Below, piece after piece: positions 10,641-22,430 of a DNA stretch of 64,000 bases. Numbering within the stretch: the first letter of the stretch is position 1; each line of letters begins with the position of its first letter. This DNA is from Toxorhynchites rutilus septentrionalis (Eukaryota > Arthropoda > Insecta > Diptera > Culicidae). The notes beneath the pieces were generated by a model. The model was not told the DNA's origin. It saw only the letters and a program-made list of their open reading frames with translations, and did not search any database. The stretch is taken from NCBI RefSeq assembly GCF_029784135.1, contig NC_073745.1:282569803-282633802 (forward strand), read 5' to 3'. Position numbers and translations under genes: made by a program.

Positions 10641-11149
10641 AGATCGGCATTGCAGATACATTCAAGTCGGCAATGCTTTTATACCCCCAAACATTTCTAC
10701 ACTCCAGAATTCGTTTTGCTATCACGGTCTACAAAAGCGAGTACAAATGCAACGCTTTGGCTCGATTATTCAAGACTGCATTGGAAGATATCCCTTCATG
10801 TCACCAGCTCACTGAACTTCTACGCATACCGTTTGATGATTAGGCAAAATGTTGATAACTATTTGCTGTGATAACTACTACCATAATGCATGAATTAACT
10901 TAAATTGAGATTCGTTTGCAATTGAATTCGTAAATAGTTTCATTCATTTGCTATTTTAATCAATATACAAAAGATAGCACTACGCAGCGGCGATATCGCA
11001 CCCAATGAGGATCATCCGAGGTGGCATTATTGCTAATTGAAGAAATACAATTGATTACTAAGCCAACGGCAGTCCTACGTCAACCTTGCGGTTATATCAT
11101 AGGTATAACCCATCCATAGTTTTTATCGTGTAGATGTACATATGTTTAT

Positions 11150-11335
11150 GTTTCTATAAATTGTAAATTACACAGTAGAAGTAGTAGCCATTTAGGCGTT
11201 AGGTTTTCTGTTCCATTACATTATGGTAAATTACACTCTAGTAGCCATTTCGGCGTAAGGGTATTCTATCTGTTCTTCCATTGTTCAGCGGAGACAGTTG
11301 ATATTGATCATTGTTGGGTTATTTATAGAACAGAA
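11150..11335 (-). mobile_element. Internal fragment of SINE type 1
   Basis: Reverse-complement sequence matches the middle of the SINE at 21251-21732. Shared stretches are CTGTTCTATAAATAACTCAA, GGAAGAACAGATAGAATAC-like sequence and GAAATGGCTACTAGAG-like sequence. Neither the tRNA-like head nor the tail is present. Confidence 0.6.
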
Positions 11336-11520
11336 CAAATAATTTCAATTTTATAGTTGCGTTCACAGTTTCTGTAGCGAGACGATTTCAAACTTTTGTT
11401 TTGTTCGCATTATATTGCGAAAAAATATGATTTCCATCACTACTATATTTGATACATTTGACAGGAGCAAAATTGTTCAACACTGAAGATCGTCAGTTAT
11501 TTCCGCAGCTAAAATAATAT
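11336..11520 (+). repeat. Repeat family F fragment
   Basis: AGTTTCTGTAGCGAGA, CAAACTTTTGTTTTG and CATCACTACTATATTTGA are shared in the same order with 20780-20940, which lies inside family B copy 2. Identity is unknown. Confidence 0.55.
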
Positions 11521-12949
11521 AATACTTGCCTAAATTTTCTTTGGAGAAGCTGCCAATTACAAAAGTAGCTAGCGCTCTTTCTTCGAATCTGTAAACAGAG
11601 ACCGGTGAGTCTCACAGTTAAAAACTTAACTGTATTTTGGACCTTCCGGTAGTTCAGATTAGGAATCAATAATTAGTACTGACTCCTGTGGCAAAATGAT
11701 CATGATTGGAGTTTCGAAAGCGATTTTCGGTGCATGATTTTACTATTTGATACCCAAATCTCAACCAAGTTGTGATAAAAATAACGCATAGAATACTATG
11801 CGTATTCCTCTGGCAACATTAGTCTTTCTGTATAACAATAATGAGACAAAGCCGTCGATTGGGGTAGGTTCGTCTTGTGAGGCACTGGCTGGACTTGTTC
11901 TCTGCTGTGATGTGAATGAACCATTCACCAATAGTTGATAGCTTGTACGTAAATTAATTTGTTAATAAACAACATTATTTTCATCACAACAATGACTGTA
12001 CGCCCATGTTTGGATTTACCTGCTTGATAAGTTGTATATCTTTGCCCAATACTTATTTTACGAAAGTTTTGGGTTTCCACAGGTATCAGTGATTTGGGTT
12101 TGAATCTCATCATTTGCTTTCTATTTTTTCATGAAGAAATATTTCATAACTAATCGTATTTGTCGCTGTGAACACGTAAGAATATTGAAATTCAAATAAC
12201 TGTCATTCATTCAATAAATGTTATGACCAACAGTTTCACAATTTCTTTTGATAGATTATTCAGGATTTTTTTCATTTCACGATTCGGGAAACATAGCCCT
12301 GTATTCTGATAATTGTTAAACTTGGATGACTAAATGGCAAGTTTGTCTGGAGGAAATAGAATCCGAATTTTCCCGGCATACGTGTGACCAGGGCCCGAAA
12401 TCTTCGAAGGTGGAAAATGAGGACCGGCTCTACTCTCAGCAGCTTCGCTTCGACTAGAACTGCTTCGGCAGTCGCCGCCAACAAAAAGTGACTTGACTAG
12501 AAAATGAATTGACTAGCGTTGACTAGCGAGGATGACTGGTGAACTAGTCCAGTCAGTGGTTATTTTAACTGACTCGACTAATGAATAGAAATCTGCCTCT
12601 TCATTCAACTGACTTCAATCCACACTCCCATTTCCCCCTGACACTAATTCATACCCGCGTACGCAAAAAAGAGTTCCTATCACGACGTAAAATAGAAGAC
12701 ATTGTATGCGTTTATGTTTCTCTTCTGTCGCATCGTGTTTATTCTTTCGTGTTGTCAAGAAATAATTGATCAGAACTAATTACCCATTCCGCTGTGCACG
12801 TTACAAGTTCAGAGACACTTTTCCACCCGTGAAACGTGCACCATCCAATTGGCAATTGGCACAGCGACGATGCAACAAAAAGCAATTTGAGTATTTTCAA
12901 ATTAACTCTTAGCTTAGATTGTGCAATACTTAATTGCAAAAAAAATTAT
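11521..12949. other. No gene recognised
   Basis: AT-rich sequence without a convincing frame. 12480-12570 has clustered GACTAG/GACTGA repeats. No match to the repeat families found elsewhere in the window was noticed. Confidence 0.3.
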
Positions 12950-14209
12950 GGGAGGTTGTGTCCAAGATACGACCGCATTTTTGACGTAGAACTACGCTGT
13001 TATTTTATATAAGTCGCTTATTTATACCTTCGGATATTATTCTATAATGCTGTGAAATCTTAGAAACAACTGCTTAGTAGAATAATCTATGAAATGGTCT
13101 TTTCATTGTAGAATCAGTTGACGATAATAGATTGATGATTCATTCTTACCCTCGCAAAACAATACACTAACTGTTCGTATGTCGCAATCTATTTCATGTC
13201 AATGCATTGAAAATTTACCTTGAACGCTATTCCGGTGGCCTTTTTCGCAATTGACATAGACTCGGCTACAGTCGATTATATACATGTTGCACCAGCACCA
13301 TTATTCCACATCTCATAACTACATCAATATATCTTTGGCACCGCATGGAAACAACAACAATGACAACACTTGCAGGTATCAACTATCATGCTACATGTTA
13401 TTTAGTATTGCCTCAAAGGAATCGCACCTATAGGCTTCCTTCGTACAACGTAAACCAAGCGCCAAACAAGCGTTCGCCATAGCATGCATACAGAGCCATA
13501 CATTGGTGGCTTGAAACTACTAGGAATATAAACACTTCTCATCATTTTCATCAAACCTAATCACATACAAAATTCCAGAACGACATTTACTTTCTTAATG
13601 ACTAAACAAGCGAAATAAACTCTTTTTGTTAATAACAACTTCGTGGCAATGCTTCATTATGATCAATATTAGCGCAAACGCAATACTAGTTGAAGGCAGT
13701 TTTGCGACTGGCACGCGAATCCAAATAACTTATAACATTCCAGTAAGACATTCAAGATACTTGGTATTCCCCAAATATTTTTTTGGCGCACAACCTTCGC
13801 CATAACGTCAGTTTAATGCATTAATGCATTCTCAAAGGCACCAACATCATTCTTCTACTTTTCCTTTGTTCACGGAGACTTTAAATCTTACGATTTCCCC
13901 TCCGTTGGTCGTCGATAAGTTGCTCGTTATTGATAGCTCTGTTAGGGAAAGCACACAAATGGACAGAACCAATGTATGGGAAAATGGAAACGCTTATAGT
14001 TTTCATGAATTTTAACCATTTACACACCAGGGGGTTGTGATGTATAGAACATCAAACAAATCTTAAGGAATTTCCGATTCGTTTGGTATGTAAATCGTCA
14101 AAATTCGTTCGCGGCAAAAATAGTTATTAACGTTAACTTTATTTCATAAAAACGTGAACTGTTTTCTGATTTGGCACCCTTAATGAAAGACGTAGTTCTA
14201 CGTCAAAAA
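12950..14209 (+). mobile_element. Family A element, copy 1
   Basis: It begins GGGAGGTTGTGTCCAAGATA and has TTGACGTAGAACTACGCTGT about 35 bp in. It ends CTTAATGAAAGACGTAGTTC plus TACGTCAAAA. Shared internal landmarks with copies at 24148-25971 and 37836-39471 include AAGTCGCTTATTTATA, CTTCGGATATTATT, TTGATCATAATG-like and GTTGCTCGTTATTGA. At about 1.26 kb it is the shortest copy. No protein is encoded. Confidence 0.65.
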
Positions 14210-14346
14210 TTACCATGATAGATGCGCTGAAATAGTTCCAATTATAAATGGAGAAAAACAATCTTAGCTTCAGAACTAATAACTCGTGAGCATTACCTTT
14301 TGGTTTCAATTTTAGTTAATATTTAGTTGAGATTTTGGTGCTTAAT

Positions 14347-14567
14347 CTTCTTGAATGGTTTTCACGTTCCCTGTGGAACTTTTGCCGTCTCAACGTATGC
14401 ATTAACTAGCGTCATTTATTAATATTTAGTATTAATACTTAGTTCTAGAATACACGTGATCACAGTGCAAGTCGAAGGAAATTTCTTTGACGAAAAATCC
14501 CCGCCCAGAACGGGAATCGAACCCGAACACCCGGCATGATAATGCGAGACGCCAACCACTCGGTCAC
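14347..14567 (-). mobile_element. tRNA-derived SINE type 3, copy 1
   Basis: Read on the minus strand, it opens with a tRNA-like head: GTGACCGAGTGGTTGGCG (A box), then GGGTTCGATTCCCGTTCTG (B box). A body follows with GTGATCACG-type sequence. The flanks GGTGCTTAAT (14337-14346) and GGTGCCTAAT (14568-14577) form a near-perfect 10-bp target duplication. It is shorter than the copy at 44436-44710 by an internal deletion. It is not a functional tRNA gene, because the head runs on into the SINE body. Confidence 0.75.
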
Positions 14568-14589
14568 GGTGCCTAATAAATAAATGCCT

Positions 14590-14720
14590 CAAAAAGGGGC
14601 AACATCGAGTCTCGCTCGTGATGCACTTGCATACCCCAGGGCTCTAGGGCGCTCAGCAGAGTAGTGAAATCAATCGATGTGTGAGCGAATAAAATTATAG
14701 ATTAAGGGATTGAATTTATT
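14590..14720. repeat. Repeat family J, copy 1
   Basis: AACATCGAGTCTCGCTCGTG, TAGGGCGCTCAGCAGAGTAG and TGAAATCAATCGATGTGTGA are shared with 44345-44435 plus 44723-44760, where a SINE splits the copy. Family unknown. Confidence 0.6.
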
Positions 14721-14939
14721 TCAAGCGGCTAGTTCAAAGATACGCGTGTACCAGTGCATTTTGTAACAATTTCCTTGGCGGTCACGAGAGTCACGTCCCG
14801 CGTATACAGTCCTCTCACATAGGTCGACAACTATTGGATATTCGCTGTGAATACGTTATACCCGCAGATCATACTCTTGAAACTTCATCTAAATTTGAAA
14901 TGATGTGCGAAGGAGCGAAAGAGCATTTTATCCTGAGAC

Positions 14940-15560
14940 ACATCTATCTTGACCAATGGAGCTAAACGATCGCCCACTGTGTGCCTCTGTCACATTCTCC
15001 CAGTCCGAGTTGCTGCACACGCAAAACAGCAGCCGTCTCACAGCACAGGCACAGGCAACCAAGCCAGGCGGCACCCACACAAACGAGGGCGTGTGATATC
15101 AAACTTGTCCGCGTAGTCATCGTCTCCCGCATCAGAACTGAACTTGAACTAAAAAGTGTTTATATTACGTGTCTGCTTCCGCGGCGCTGGCCAACAAAGA
15201 AAGTAGTGCAAAGATGATGATGATGCGAAGAAGTGTTCTGCTCTACTCTCGGCGGCTGCCTGCTCCAGAGACCAATGAAAAGTTCTTTCAGTACACACTT
15301 CTATTCTATGCTTTATTATTGGTGGTGTTGATGTTGTTAGTTGAAGATTATAGTCACGCAAGAAGTTGCCTTTGCGTACATAAAGTTGAAAATTCTCCAT
15401 GTGAGATATGCGGTGGTGGGGTTTGAGCTCACCTTGGTTCTGCCGTTCGTTTTTGCAAAGCTTTAAATTGTGTGCGTTGCATTGTAACGGTACAGACAGT
15501 CTCGGTTTGACATTTCTAGTCCTAACTATTGGATAGACGAATGCAAACAATAGCATCCGC
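14940..15560. promoter_or_regulatory. Unique, GC-richer segment; candidate regulatory or first-exon DNA
   Basis: This segment stands out from its AT-rich surroundings and has no copy elsewhere in the window. It contains CAGCAGCC/CACAGGCA-type runs at 15020-15070. On the minus strand ACCAAG|GTGAGC (15438-15427) is a strong splice-donor match, so a minus-strand exon ending near 15433 is conceivable. Frames across it are short and unconvincing as protein. Confidence 0.25.
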
Positions 15561-15884
15561 CGAGTGATAACAAAAAATAGTTTATTGATATTCTCTGCTC
15601 TTCGTATGCGTGTTCAAAAGCCATAGAATATTTAATACCTAGTGATAAGCAGCTGCGAAAGTGCAGGCAAGTGTATAATTTTATGTCATCCGCTCCTCTA
15701 ATTTTGTCATTGTAAATTCGTATGGTTTTTTGAATCAACATATTTTCAATATTTTAATTTGATAATTCATCGAATAAAAAACATATTCCACATAAATAAT
15801 CAAACTTACAGAATACTTTTGTGTAGAATGGCTTCAGATAGAAATATTAATTCGTAATACCAGAAAATCTTTACAAAATCGTTG

Positions 15885-16140
15885 ACGAAAGATAGTTGAA
15901 AGTAACGATTCTTGAATTGGTTGAATTGTAATAAATTGGACTAAAATATGATATGAACCCAACCAAATTCTTTCTCGTAAATTGGTGATTTGATTGGTAA
16001 AAAATTAACTAACCGAGCTTGAAATTAGATTGATTAACATAATTAAGTTTTATTATAAAATAACTATAATTTATTATATTTTTTTTCCTAAAATGAATCT
16101 TACTAAATTCTCTCCGAAATCAAACCTAAATTTAGCCAAA
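15885..16140 (+). repeat. Repeat family H, copy 1
   Basis: GTTGACGAAAGATAGTTGAA, CTAAAATATGATATGAACCC and CCTAAAATGAATCTTACT are shared in order with 23985-24147 plus 25972-26060, where family A copy 2 interrupts the repeat. It is AT-rich and non-coding. Confidence 0.6.
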
Positions 16141-16761
16141 TCTCACACCCATGAGTGAAACTTAGGGCAAAAAATTAAAGGGATTCCAAGCGTTTTTAAC
16201 TCGATCATTTTTTGATTCACTTTGTATATCGTTTTGTCTCAAATTCCGAACACTCCATTTTTAAATGTAAATTGATTGAACTTCAGTGTTATAAATAATT
16301 GAAAAATAAAAACCCTGATATTCTTTGGGATGTATTCTTCCGTATAAAATCATCTACAAGTATCGATACAGCCTAGAATTTATTACAGTGACGTCTCGAT
16401 TACATCACGCTCATAAAAATTTTCGCGTGATAAAATAGAAACGTCATACATTCGAAACAGATTTTTTTTTTTAGACGAAAAATCTTTTTTTCTCCTCCAA
16501 TATGTATGATATAAACACTATTCTCCGTGCAACACGCAAAATTTATAGTAAAACATTCATTACAATATTTATCGCATGGACACGTAAAACAACACAGTAT
16601 AACATGATATAACGAAATTATTGTTGCAGTGCTTTTCTCAATTTCTCTTGTTTTCTTGAGGAGATTGTGTGAAAGACATTGTAGCTAAATTTAAGTTATT
16701 TTGTTCTTCCCATTCTATGAATTGAAGTTTTGTATGAGTTGCATTCTGTTTTTCAGAGCTG

Positions 16762-17013
16762 CTATTTCCAGTTGATTACTTTAACTAATCTTCTTTTTTC
16801 TTCATCTTCATTTTTTCTAATATCGGCATTCTTTTCTGATGGATCAGTCACTATACCGATACTTTGGCTGTCAGAAAGTTGTACGTGAAATATTCTTCCT
16901 TCTTCGAGGTCCGGTACCACTATTTGATTACCAGGATCAGTAATCATAAATAAGGTGGATGCAAAAATTCTGCCTTCATTAACCAAATACATATTTGTTT
17001 TGGACCACATCAA
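16762..17013 (-). CDS. Unrecognised 83-residue frame inside the pogo-like element
   Basis: This is a minus-strand frame from ATG at 17013 to TAG at 16762. The protein has repeated EEGRIF/NEGRIF segments (NEGRIFAST near residue 12, EEGRIFHVQ near residue 37) and a charged C-terminal tail (KNEDEEKRR). The family is not recognised. It lies fully inside a TIR element, so it is more likely a piece of a transposon protein, or of a captured gene, than a free host gene. Upstream in-frame stops show it is not part of a longer intact protein. The repeated GRIF motif and even codon composition are mild evidence that it once coded. Confidence 0.25.
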   Translation of the reverse strand: MMWSKTNMYLVNEGRIFASTLFMITDPGNQIVVPDLEEGRIFHVQLSDSQSIGIVTDPSEKNADIRKNEDEEKRRLVKVINWK

Positions 17014-17877
17014 ATTGTGATTGTGGTTGACGTGTTGCCAATATTCAAATAGCTAGATCTTTGAATGTTATTTTTTTCAGTGCCTTGTTCATTATTTCTG
17101 AATTAAGCATGATTGACATTTCTTTTTTTTCCGAGAACGTTTACTTATCATCTAACGTTTACAGAGTCAAATTTCACCTTAAAATAGAACTTATTTCGTA
17201 TATAATAAAGACTAACAATTTAATAATAACTAAATTTAACACTAGCTTGATTGGACAGGATAAGGATTTAGGACAAGGGCAGACATTTCTAATATTTCTC
17301 GATATATTACTTTTATGTTTTGAATTTGTCCCTCATTCATCATTCCGTTGACGTTGGACAATCCTTAATCAGTCCATCGCCAGAGGAAATTTCATCCCCA
17401 CAAGAAATGGTGCGCAATGCAGTTATCTTTTATCGAAACGCCCTTAGGTTGTCGTCTTTTTCGTGGACTTCCAGAACAAAAAAAATAGTTTCTGCTGTGA
17501 AACATCGAGGGCTCTTCGATTTTCCAATCAATGGATGTTTATGAGCACCAGAAACATTGTAACATTAAAATTATCCGGTTTTTGTCAGCTTTGATTCATG
17601 CGACGACTTTTTTCTCCAAATGAGTTAACGTTTATCTCGTAATCATTTTAAAAAATAAGGCAGATTCGTTGCAAATATATATCTGGTCAACGGTCAAATC
17701 ATATGTCTTCAAGTAATTGAGAAATTATTCTTTGAAGTTATCTATTGCACAAACTTTAAAATTAAGACAAGAATCGCTGAACGACGCAGATACTATCAAC
17801 CATCTCAGTCGTATACAGTCGTTTCTAGCTCGCTGTATTTTCTCTTAAAGTAAGTATAAAATATCTACCGTCAATTA

Positions 17878-18163
17878 CAGTAGAACCCCGATCATCCGCA
17901 ATAACGAAAATGAGGTACAAACGCGAAAAAAAGATATTTTAGCATGAAAACTATGTTTCAGCAATACAGAAATTATTGAACTATCAATCTGTAAGGTCGT
18001 GTGCATCAGTCAGATAATGTGAAAGCCATGACCAAAACAGAAAAGCAAGACGCTACCACTCACAGACAAATTTCGGGAAGGTTTGTAGAATTACTAGGGA
18101 ACCCACTTTCGCGGATAATCCGCACCGCGAATCAACCGCTCGCGGATAATCGAGATTCTACTG
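17878..18163. mobile_element. 286-bp pogo/Tigger-type MITE
   Basis: The left end is CAGTAGAACCCCGATCATCC and the right end read inward is CAGTAGAATCTCGATTATCC. Both are flanked by TA. 'CGCGGATAATCGAGATTC' is the classic Tigger-like terminus. It is nested in the larger pogo-like element. Confidence 0.75.
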
Positions 18164-18739
18164 TAATTTAAACATTAAAACAATTCTACCTTCAGCAGCA
18201 TATTTAATTTTTCTTTTAGTGCTTATGGTCAAAACTTACAGTTTCACAAATTAGTTCTTCTACTTTAGCATTCATTCCGAATTGTTGAGCGATTTGTGAT
18301 TTGTTTTTTTTCCATTAGCTTATATCGCCAAGTAGTCACTACACAAGAATAAATCCATTACAAATAAAGTATGACTGTCTCTTCCATGGTTCAAACTGGG
18401 AAACGGCATAGGTCGTGCATCTCATTTCACACAATCGAAGAGAAAGTTACTCAGAATTGTTCATTATTTTAAATTTCATTTTTTGTTCAATTTACTGGCA
18501 GATTGAACTTTTCATATAATTTCTCATTTTTTGAAAAACGTTATAAAAGCGAAACATTTTCAGTGATAAATACGAGGGTGATAAAAACGCCCAGTGATAT
18601 AATCGAGACGTTACTGTATCTGCAAAAAAGTGACTGTCAAAACAAGTGATGAAATGTTTGGGTTAGCAAATTTTGTAAAAAACAAACATTGTTAATTTCT
18701 TAGTTTTTGTAATTGTTTTAACTATTTTTCTTGCTTTTT

Positions 18740-18768
18740 CCGTGTCAAGTGCTAGAAAAGGTAAGTAT
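18740..18768 (+). other. Candidate 11-nt microexon or cryptic splice pair
   Basis: A pyrimidine tract (TTTTTCTTGCTTTTTCCGTG) leads to CAAG at 18746-18749. Eleven bases then end in AAAAG at 18760, and a perfect donor GTAAGTAT starts at 18761. The layout matches an acceptor-microexon-donor arrangement but could be chance. Confidence 0.2.
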
Positions 18769-18829
18769 TTACTATAAATGGATAACAATCATCTTTTATG
18801 CAGAAATCTTCATGAAAAATAGTGTTTAA

Positions 18830-19260
18830 TCGGGGACCCCGATCTGGAAAACCGGAAAAATCGAATTTTCGTTTTTTGCATTTTTGGGAAGCTCAGAAAT
18901 GTTGCCCCAAAAGGATTTTTTGATATTTAATTTCGTTGGAAAGTTACAGCTAAAAGTATGAAATCACCTCAGAGGATATAGTAATGCTATACGAATTTTG
19001 AAACACGTTTTTCTCGAAACCATGTTTTTTCAACTGGTGGTATCGATATTTCAGGATCTACTCGACCGATTTGGCTGAAATTTTTATGAGCATGTAAAAA
19101 TGGATTATCTAAAGCGTTACGTAGCTGTTTTTGATATCTCATTTTCTTGATTTTTTATTAGCTTCTAAACAGCGATTTTTCATGAAAAATAACTCATTTT
19201 TAACAAAAAAGGCCGCCATTTTGGCATTTTTTTTTTGAATTTTCAAAAACCTTTATGTAA
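18830..19260. repeat. Unassigned AT-rich repeat-like block
   Basis: Features such as GGCCGCCATTTTGGCA, 'CTCGAAACCATGTTTTT' (also at 43164) and 'GACCGATTTGGCTGAAAT' suggest an old dispersed repeat. Boundaries and class are not determined. Confidence 0.35.
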
Positions 19261-20229
19261 CGCTTTAGGTATTGTCCTAAAGTTTCAAAATATTCATTGG
19301 AATTTGTTCTACAACACCCCATTCCTTCAGAACCGATACTACCAGTAAGGTATCGATTTTCAGACAGCATCTACGCATTCAGTTGTCAACAGCGTAATAA
19401 TCATTATTCGTGCACTCAAAAAATGGAGAACACTTCTTCAAATATACCTCAAACAATAACCAAAATACCTAAACACTTCACTTTATTCGTTACGTTCGAA
19501 AAAAAATCACGAAAACTTATTTTTTCCGACCTTATATACAGGGATCCCTCCTTAAGGAGTGTTCGGAATTTGAATCAACTTTCGACGCATGATTCTAATG
19601 TCGAACAGTAGATGTTTGAACACGATATTTTCAAGCAAATATAGCAGAAGTTCACAAATTGGGGTACAATGAGCGTCTAATCCAGAAGCAACAATATAAA
19701 AAGACCTTAAATCAATTATGAACAAATGTTTGTAAGATTTTTACTTTTTAAACATAGTCGCAGGCGCAAACCAACGGGGTATAATTGATTTTCTTGGTCA
19801 GGTTTTCAACTAAAATCCCAATAACAAAACCAAATCCAGAAGTAACAGGTTGTACTCGATCATACACAGACCCGATTATATACAATTTTAGACTTCATTA
19901 TATACAGAAATTTTATATATTTCAAATATGACTTATTTCGCGAAAAAAGGAGTGGGTTGTATCTGTGATATATCCGCCAGGTGGGCTGACCTAGAATGGT
20001 AATCATTTGTTTGGAGTTGCATCAGAATCTTCTTGTTTTTAATGGACTTCAACCCGAGGGTCATTGGTCCCTCAATTCTCATTGAATGAATAAGTGAATG
20101 AATATTTTGAAAGATCGTTGGAAGTTTTTCTTGTTAGTGTAGGTGAGTGGATGAGACATAAAATTATACACATAAAATTGAAAAAAAATAACTAAAAAAA
20201 AGTGAAATACAAATGAAATAAAAAAACAA

Positions 20230-20264
20230 CTCTTTTGAATTTGTTGGTGCTCCTAAATAGAACC
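20230..20264 (-). other. Degenerate histone-type stem-loop and purine element in family B copy 2
   Basis: On the minus strand GGTTCTATTTAGGAGCACC (20264-20246) occupies the stem-loop position and TCAAAAGAG (20238-20230) follows 7 nt later. The stem no longer pairs perfectly. The arrangement parallels the intact signal at 27866-27901. Confidence 0.35.
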
Positions 20265-21214
20265 GAGGCGCCTTGATTATGGTTCCATTGCCACATTGAA
20301 ATCTGTATTTTCGGGCCAAAAAATCTTTCTTATCTGTAATGAAAATAGAAAATCTGTATTGGAATCTGTATAACGGATTTTGCATTAGATTTAAGTACTA
20401 AGTAATAATAGCATACTTGAAGTAAAGTGTATATATTCTGCTCATCCATATTTCGAAGCTCGTGATCACTGGTATATTTTGCCAATTTTTTTTATTGAGA
20501 CTATTTAGCAATTTTCAGGTCTATGCAAAAAGTTTACTGTGCAATTCTTTCTCGCACAGAGGTCTAATTTGATCGAAAATGCGAAATATCTTGGATTGAG
20601 AGTTTTAGATACGTAGAAAATTATACCATTTAAAAACATTTTAAAATGTATTTTTAGGGAAAACCAAGTTTATGTATTCATTCAATCGTCACTTTGCTCG
20701 TGGTGTTTCGACAACTTGCAGGATTTGGCCACGATGTCGTTTGACAACTGTACCGGGGCACTTCTCCTCGGATTTTAACAAATAATTTCGATTTGATAAT
20801 TGCATTCATAGTTTCTGTAGCGAGAGGTTCCAAACTTTTGTTTTGCTCGAATTATTTGCGAAAAAATACGATTACTATCACTACTATATTTGACACATTT
20901 GACAGTAGCAAAAATAGTTCATTTCAGTACTGTTCGAATTGTCTGTTTGTTAATAGTTGCGTAAACTGATCAAATATTTTAAAATTAGTTTATTTTGCTA
21001 CAAACTCTGTATCTGTATATACAGATTCTTGGCCAAAAAACATACTGAAAATCTGTATTGTTACAAAAAAAATGTGTATATGTGGCAACAACTAAATGGA
21101 TTTCCGAGCGGGCGCCAGCTTATATACAGATTTGTGTGATTTCAATAGTCTGTTTTCAAAGCAATTTTTAAGCAATTGAAACAAGTTCATGGATCAATAA
21201 CACTTTGAGTGGAA

Positions 21215-22430
21215 TTTATTTATTTAACGTGTTAACAAAAGAAAGCATTGGGGGTCTCCGTAGCCACATTGGTTGCACGTTCGCTTAGTAAGCGATCGAT
21301 CGTGAGTTCAAAACTCAGGGCCCTCATTGACCATCTTTGTGTTGTTACAGAATAGCTACGTCCACGCAACAATCATCAGCGATGGAGATCAATCCACGGT
21401 CGAAATAAGATCGATTCATCCATACAACTGCTCTGCTCCGCCAGACACATCGGGCTACTGTTCTATAAATAACTCAACAATAATCAATCAACTGTCTCCG
21501 TTGTCCGGTGGTCCAACTGTGGATTATGGAAGAACAGAAAGAATACTCTTACGCCTAAATGGCTACTGTGTGAATGTATCATATGTAATGGTATAGAAGG
21601 AATACTGGCGAATGACAACTGTGTAATGTGCTAATTATAGATATGATGACCATGTGACATGTACACGATTAAAATTCGGCTCTGTTACAGCTAAAATGCT
21701 AATGAGCCTTAAATAAATAAATGGGATAAAAAAAAAGAAAGCATTGCAAATTTAAGACGTTCTTTCAGTGCTTAAATGTTTATGAGCATGCAGCGTGGAA
21801 ATGGAATTGAGGTCAGCTTAAGGAGTGCAAATAAGAGAAACTGTTTCTGTTTCTGGGCTGACTCAATGCGTTCTTCATGAACAACCATATACGGGTTCCA
21901 AACGATGTTACAGTATTCCAGAATGGGCCTTACATGTGATATATAAAAGCTTTTTTGTGTATGAGTCCTGGAAGTTATGTGAGAAGCGTTTGACAAAGCT
22001 TAACACACTATTTGCCTTATTGATTACAGTGTTGCAGTGTTCTAAGAATGTGAGTTTATAGTCCAGGATGACGCCTAGATCTCTAACTATTTAACTTTTT
22101 TCTACATTTTTATTTTCAAGACGTATTACAATATTTTGTACATGATTTTTCTGCTAAATGTTATGGAGTTGAATATTTTTAAATTTAGTTTTAGTAGATT
22201 TTTATTACACAAAGTATGGAATACAAGTATTTCGTTTTGGAATGCTTCGATGTCGTTTTCATTTCCAATTTCCGCGAAAAGCTTCATGTCGTCATCATAC
22301 ACAAGTACATCGATACACTTGAGAACGAAGGAGATGTCTTTAACGTACAGAATGAAAAGAAGAGGACCAAGATGTGGGACTCCCGCAGTGACTTTTACTG
22401 GTGTAATTAACAAGCATATAACGCGTAGAC
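21215..22430 (-). pseudogene. Reverse transcriptase fragment of a CR1/Jockey-group LINE, disrupted
   Basis: Minus-strand reading recovers reverse-transcriptase palm and thumb segments. GPLLFILYVKDIS (motif B region) is followed by a catalytic box that reads YDDD instead of the usual YADD, then KLNLKKF-like sequence. Further downstream, in other frames, is a thumb segment SHVRPILEYCNIVWNP. The 3' end runs through an AAATAAATAAA-type tail near 21215-21228 and is split by the SINE. The 5' part, with endonuclease and fingers, is missing. Several frameshifts and stops break it, and the catalytic change alone would probably inactivate it. It is inserted in family B copy 2. Confidence 0.7.
21251..21732 (+). 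mobile_element. Complete tRNA-derived SINE type 1
   Basis: The head contains an A-box-like TAGCCACATTGGTTGCACG and a B-box-like GTGAGTTCAAAACTC. The 3' end has GGCTCTGTTACAGCTAAAAT and an AAATAAATAAATGGGATAAA tail. A 14-bp target duplication AAAAGAAAGCATTG flanks it (21237-21250, 21733-21746). The open frame across its body is not a host protein. Fragments of the same SINE are at 9781, 11150 and 23148. Confidence 0.8.

Larger units (their letters stand above)
9842..11113 (-). mobile_element. Family B element, inverted copy 3
   Basis: It begins TTTTGACGTAGGACTACGTC and ends with CAACCTTGCGGTTATATCAT followed by the AGGTATAACC half of the left-end hairpin, so it is a reverse-oriented B element. 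Inside are a TATA/initiator promoter (10090-10133) and a 110-bp minisatellite (10190-10640). No intact frame is present. Confidence 0.65.
16386..18616. mobile_element. pogo-like element (CAGTGACGTCTCGATTA ends, TA target)
   Basis: The left end is CAGTGACGTCTCGATTACAT. The right end, read inward, is CAGTAACGTCTCGATTATAT. Both are flanked by TA. The 2.2-kb interior holds a nested MITE (17878-18163) and a minus-strand frame at 16762-17013. Other stretches (for example around 17380-17530) look like decayed coding sequence but cannot be assigned. The termini resemble pogo/Tigger elements; the superfamily call is inference. Confidence 0.6.

Noticed and set aside
14981..15556. Overlapping frames in the GC-richer segment
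   Set aside because: Short, compositionally biased and mutually overlapping. Kept only as candidate regulatory or exon DNA.
21327..21596. 89-codon plus-strand frame
   Set aside because: It lies wholly inside the SINE at 21251-21732.
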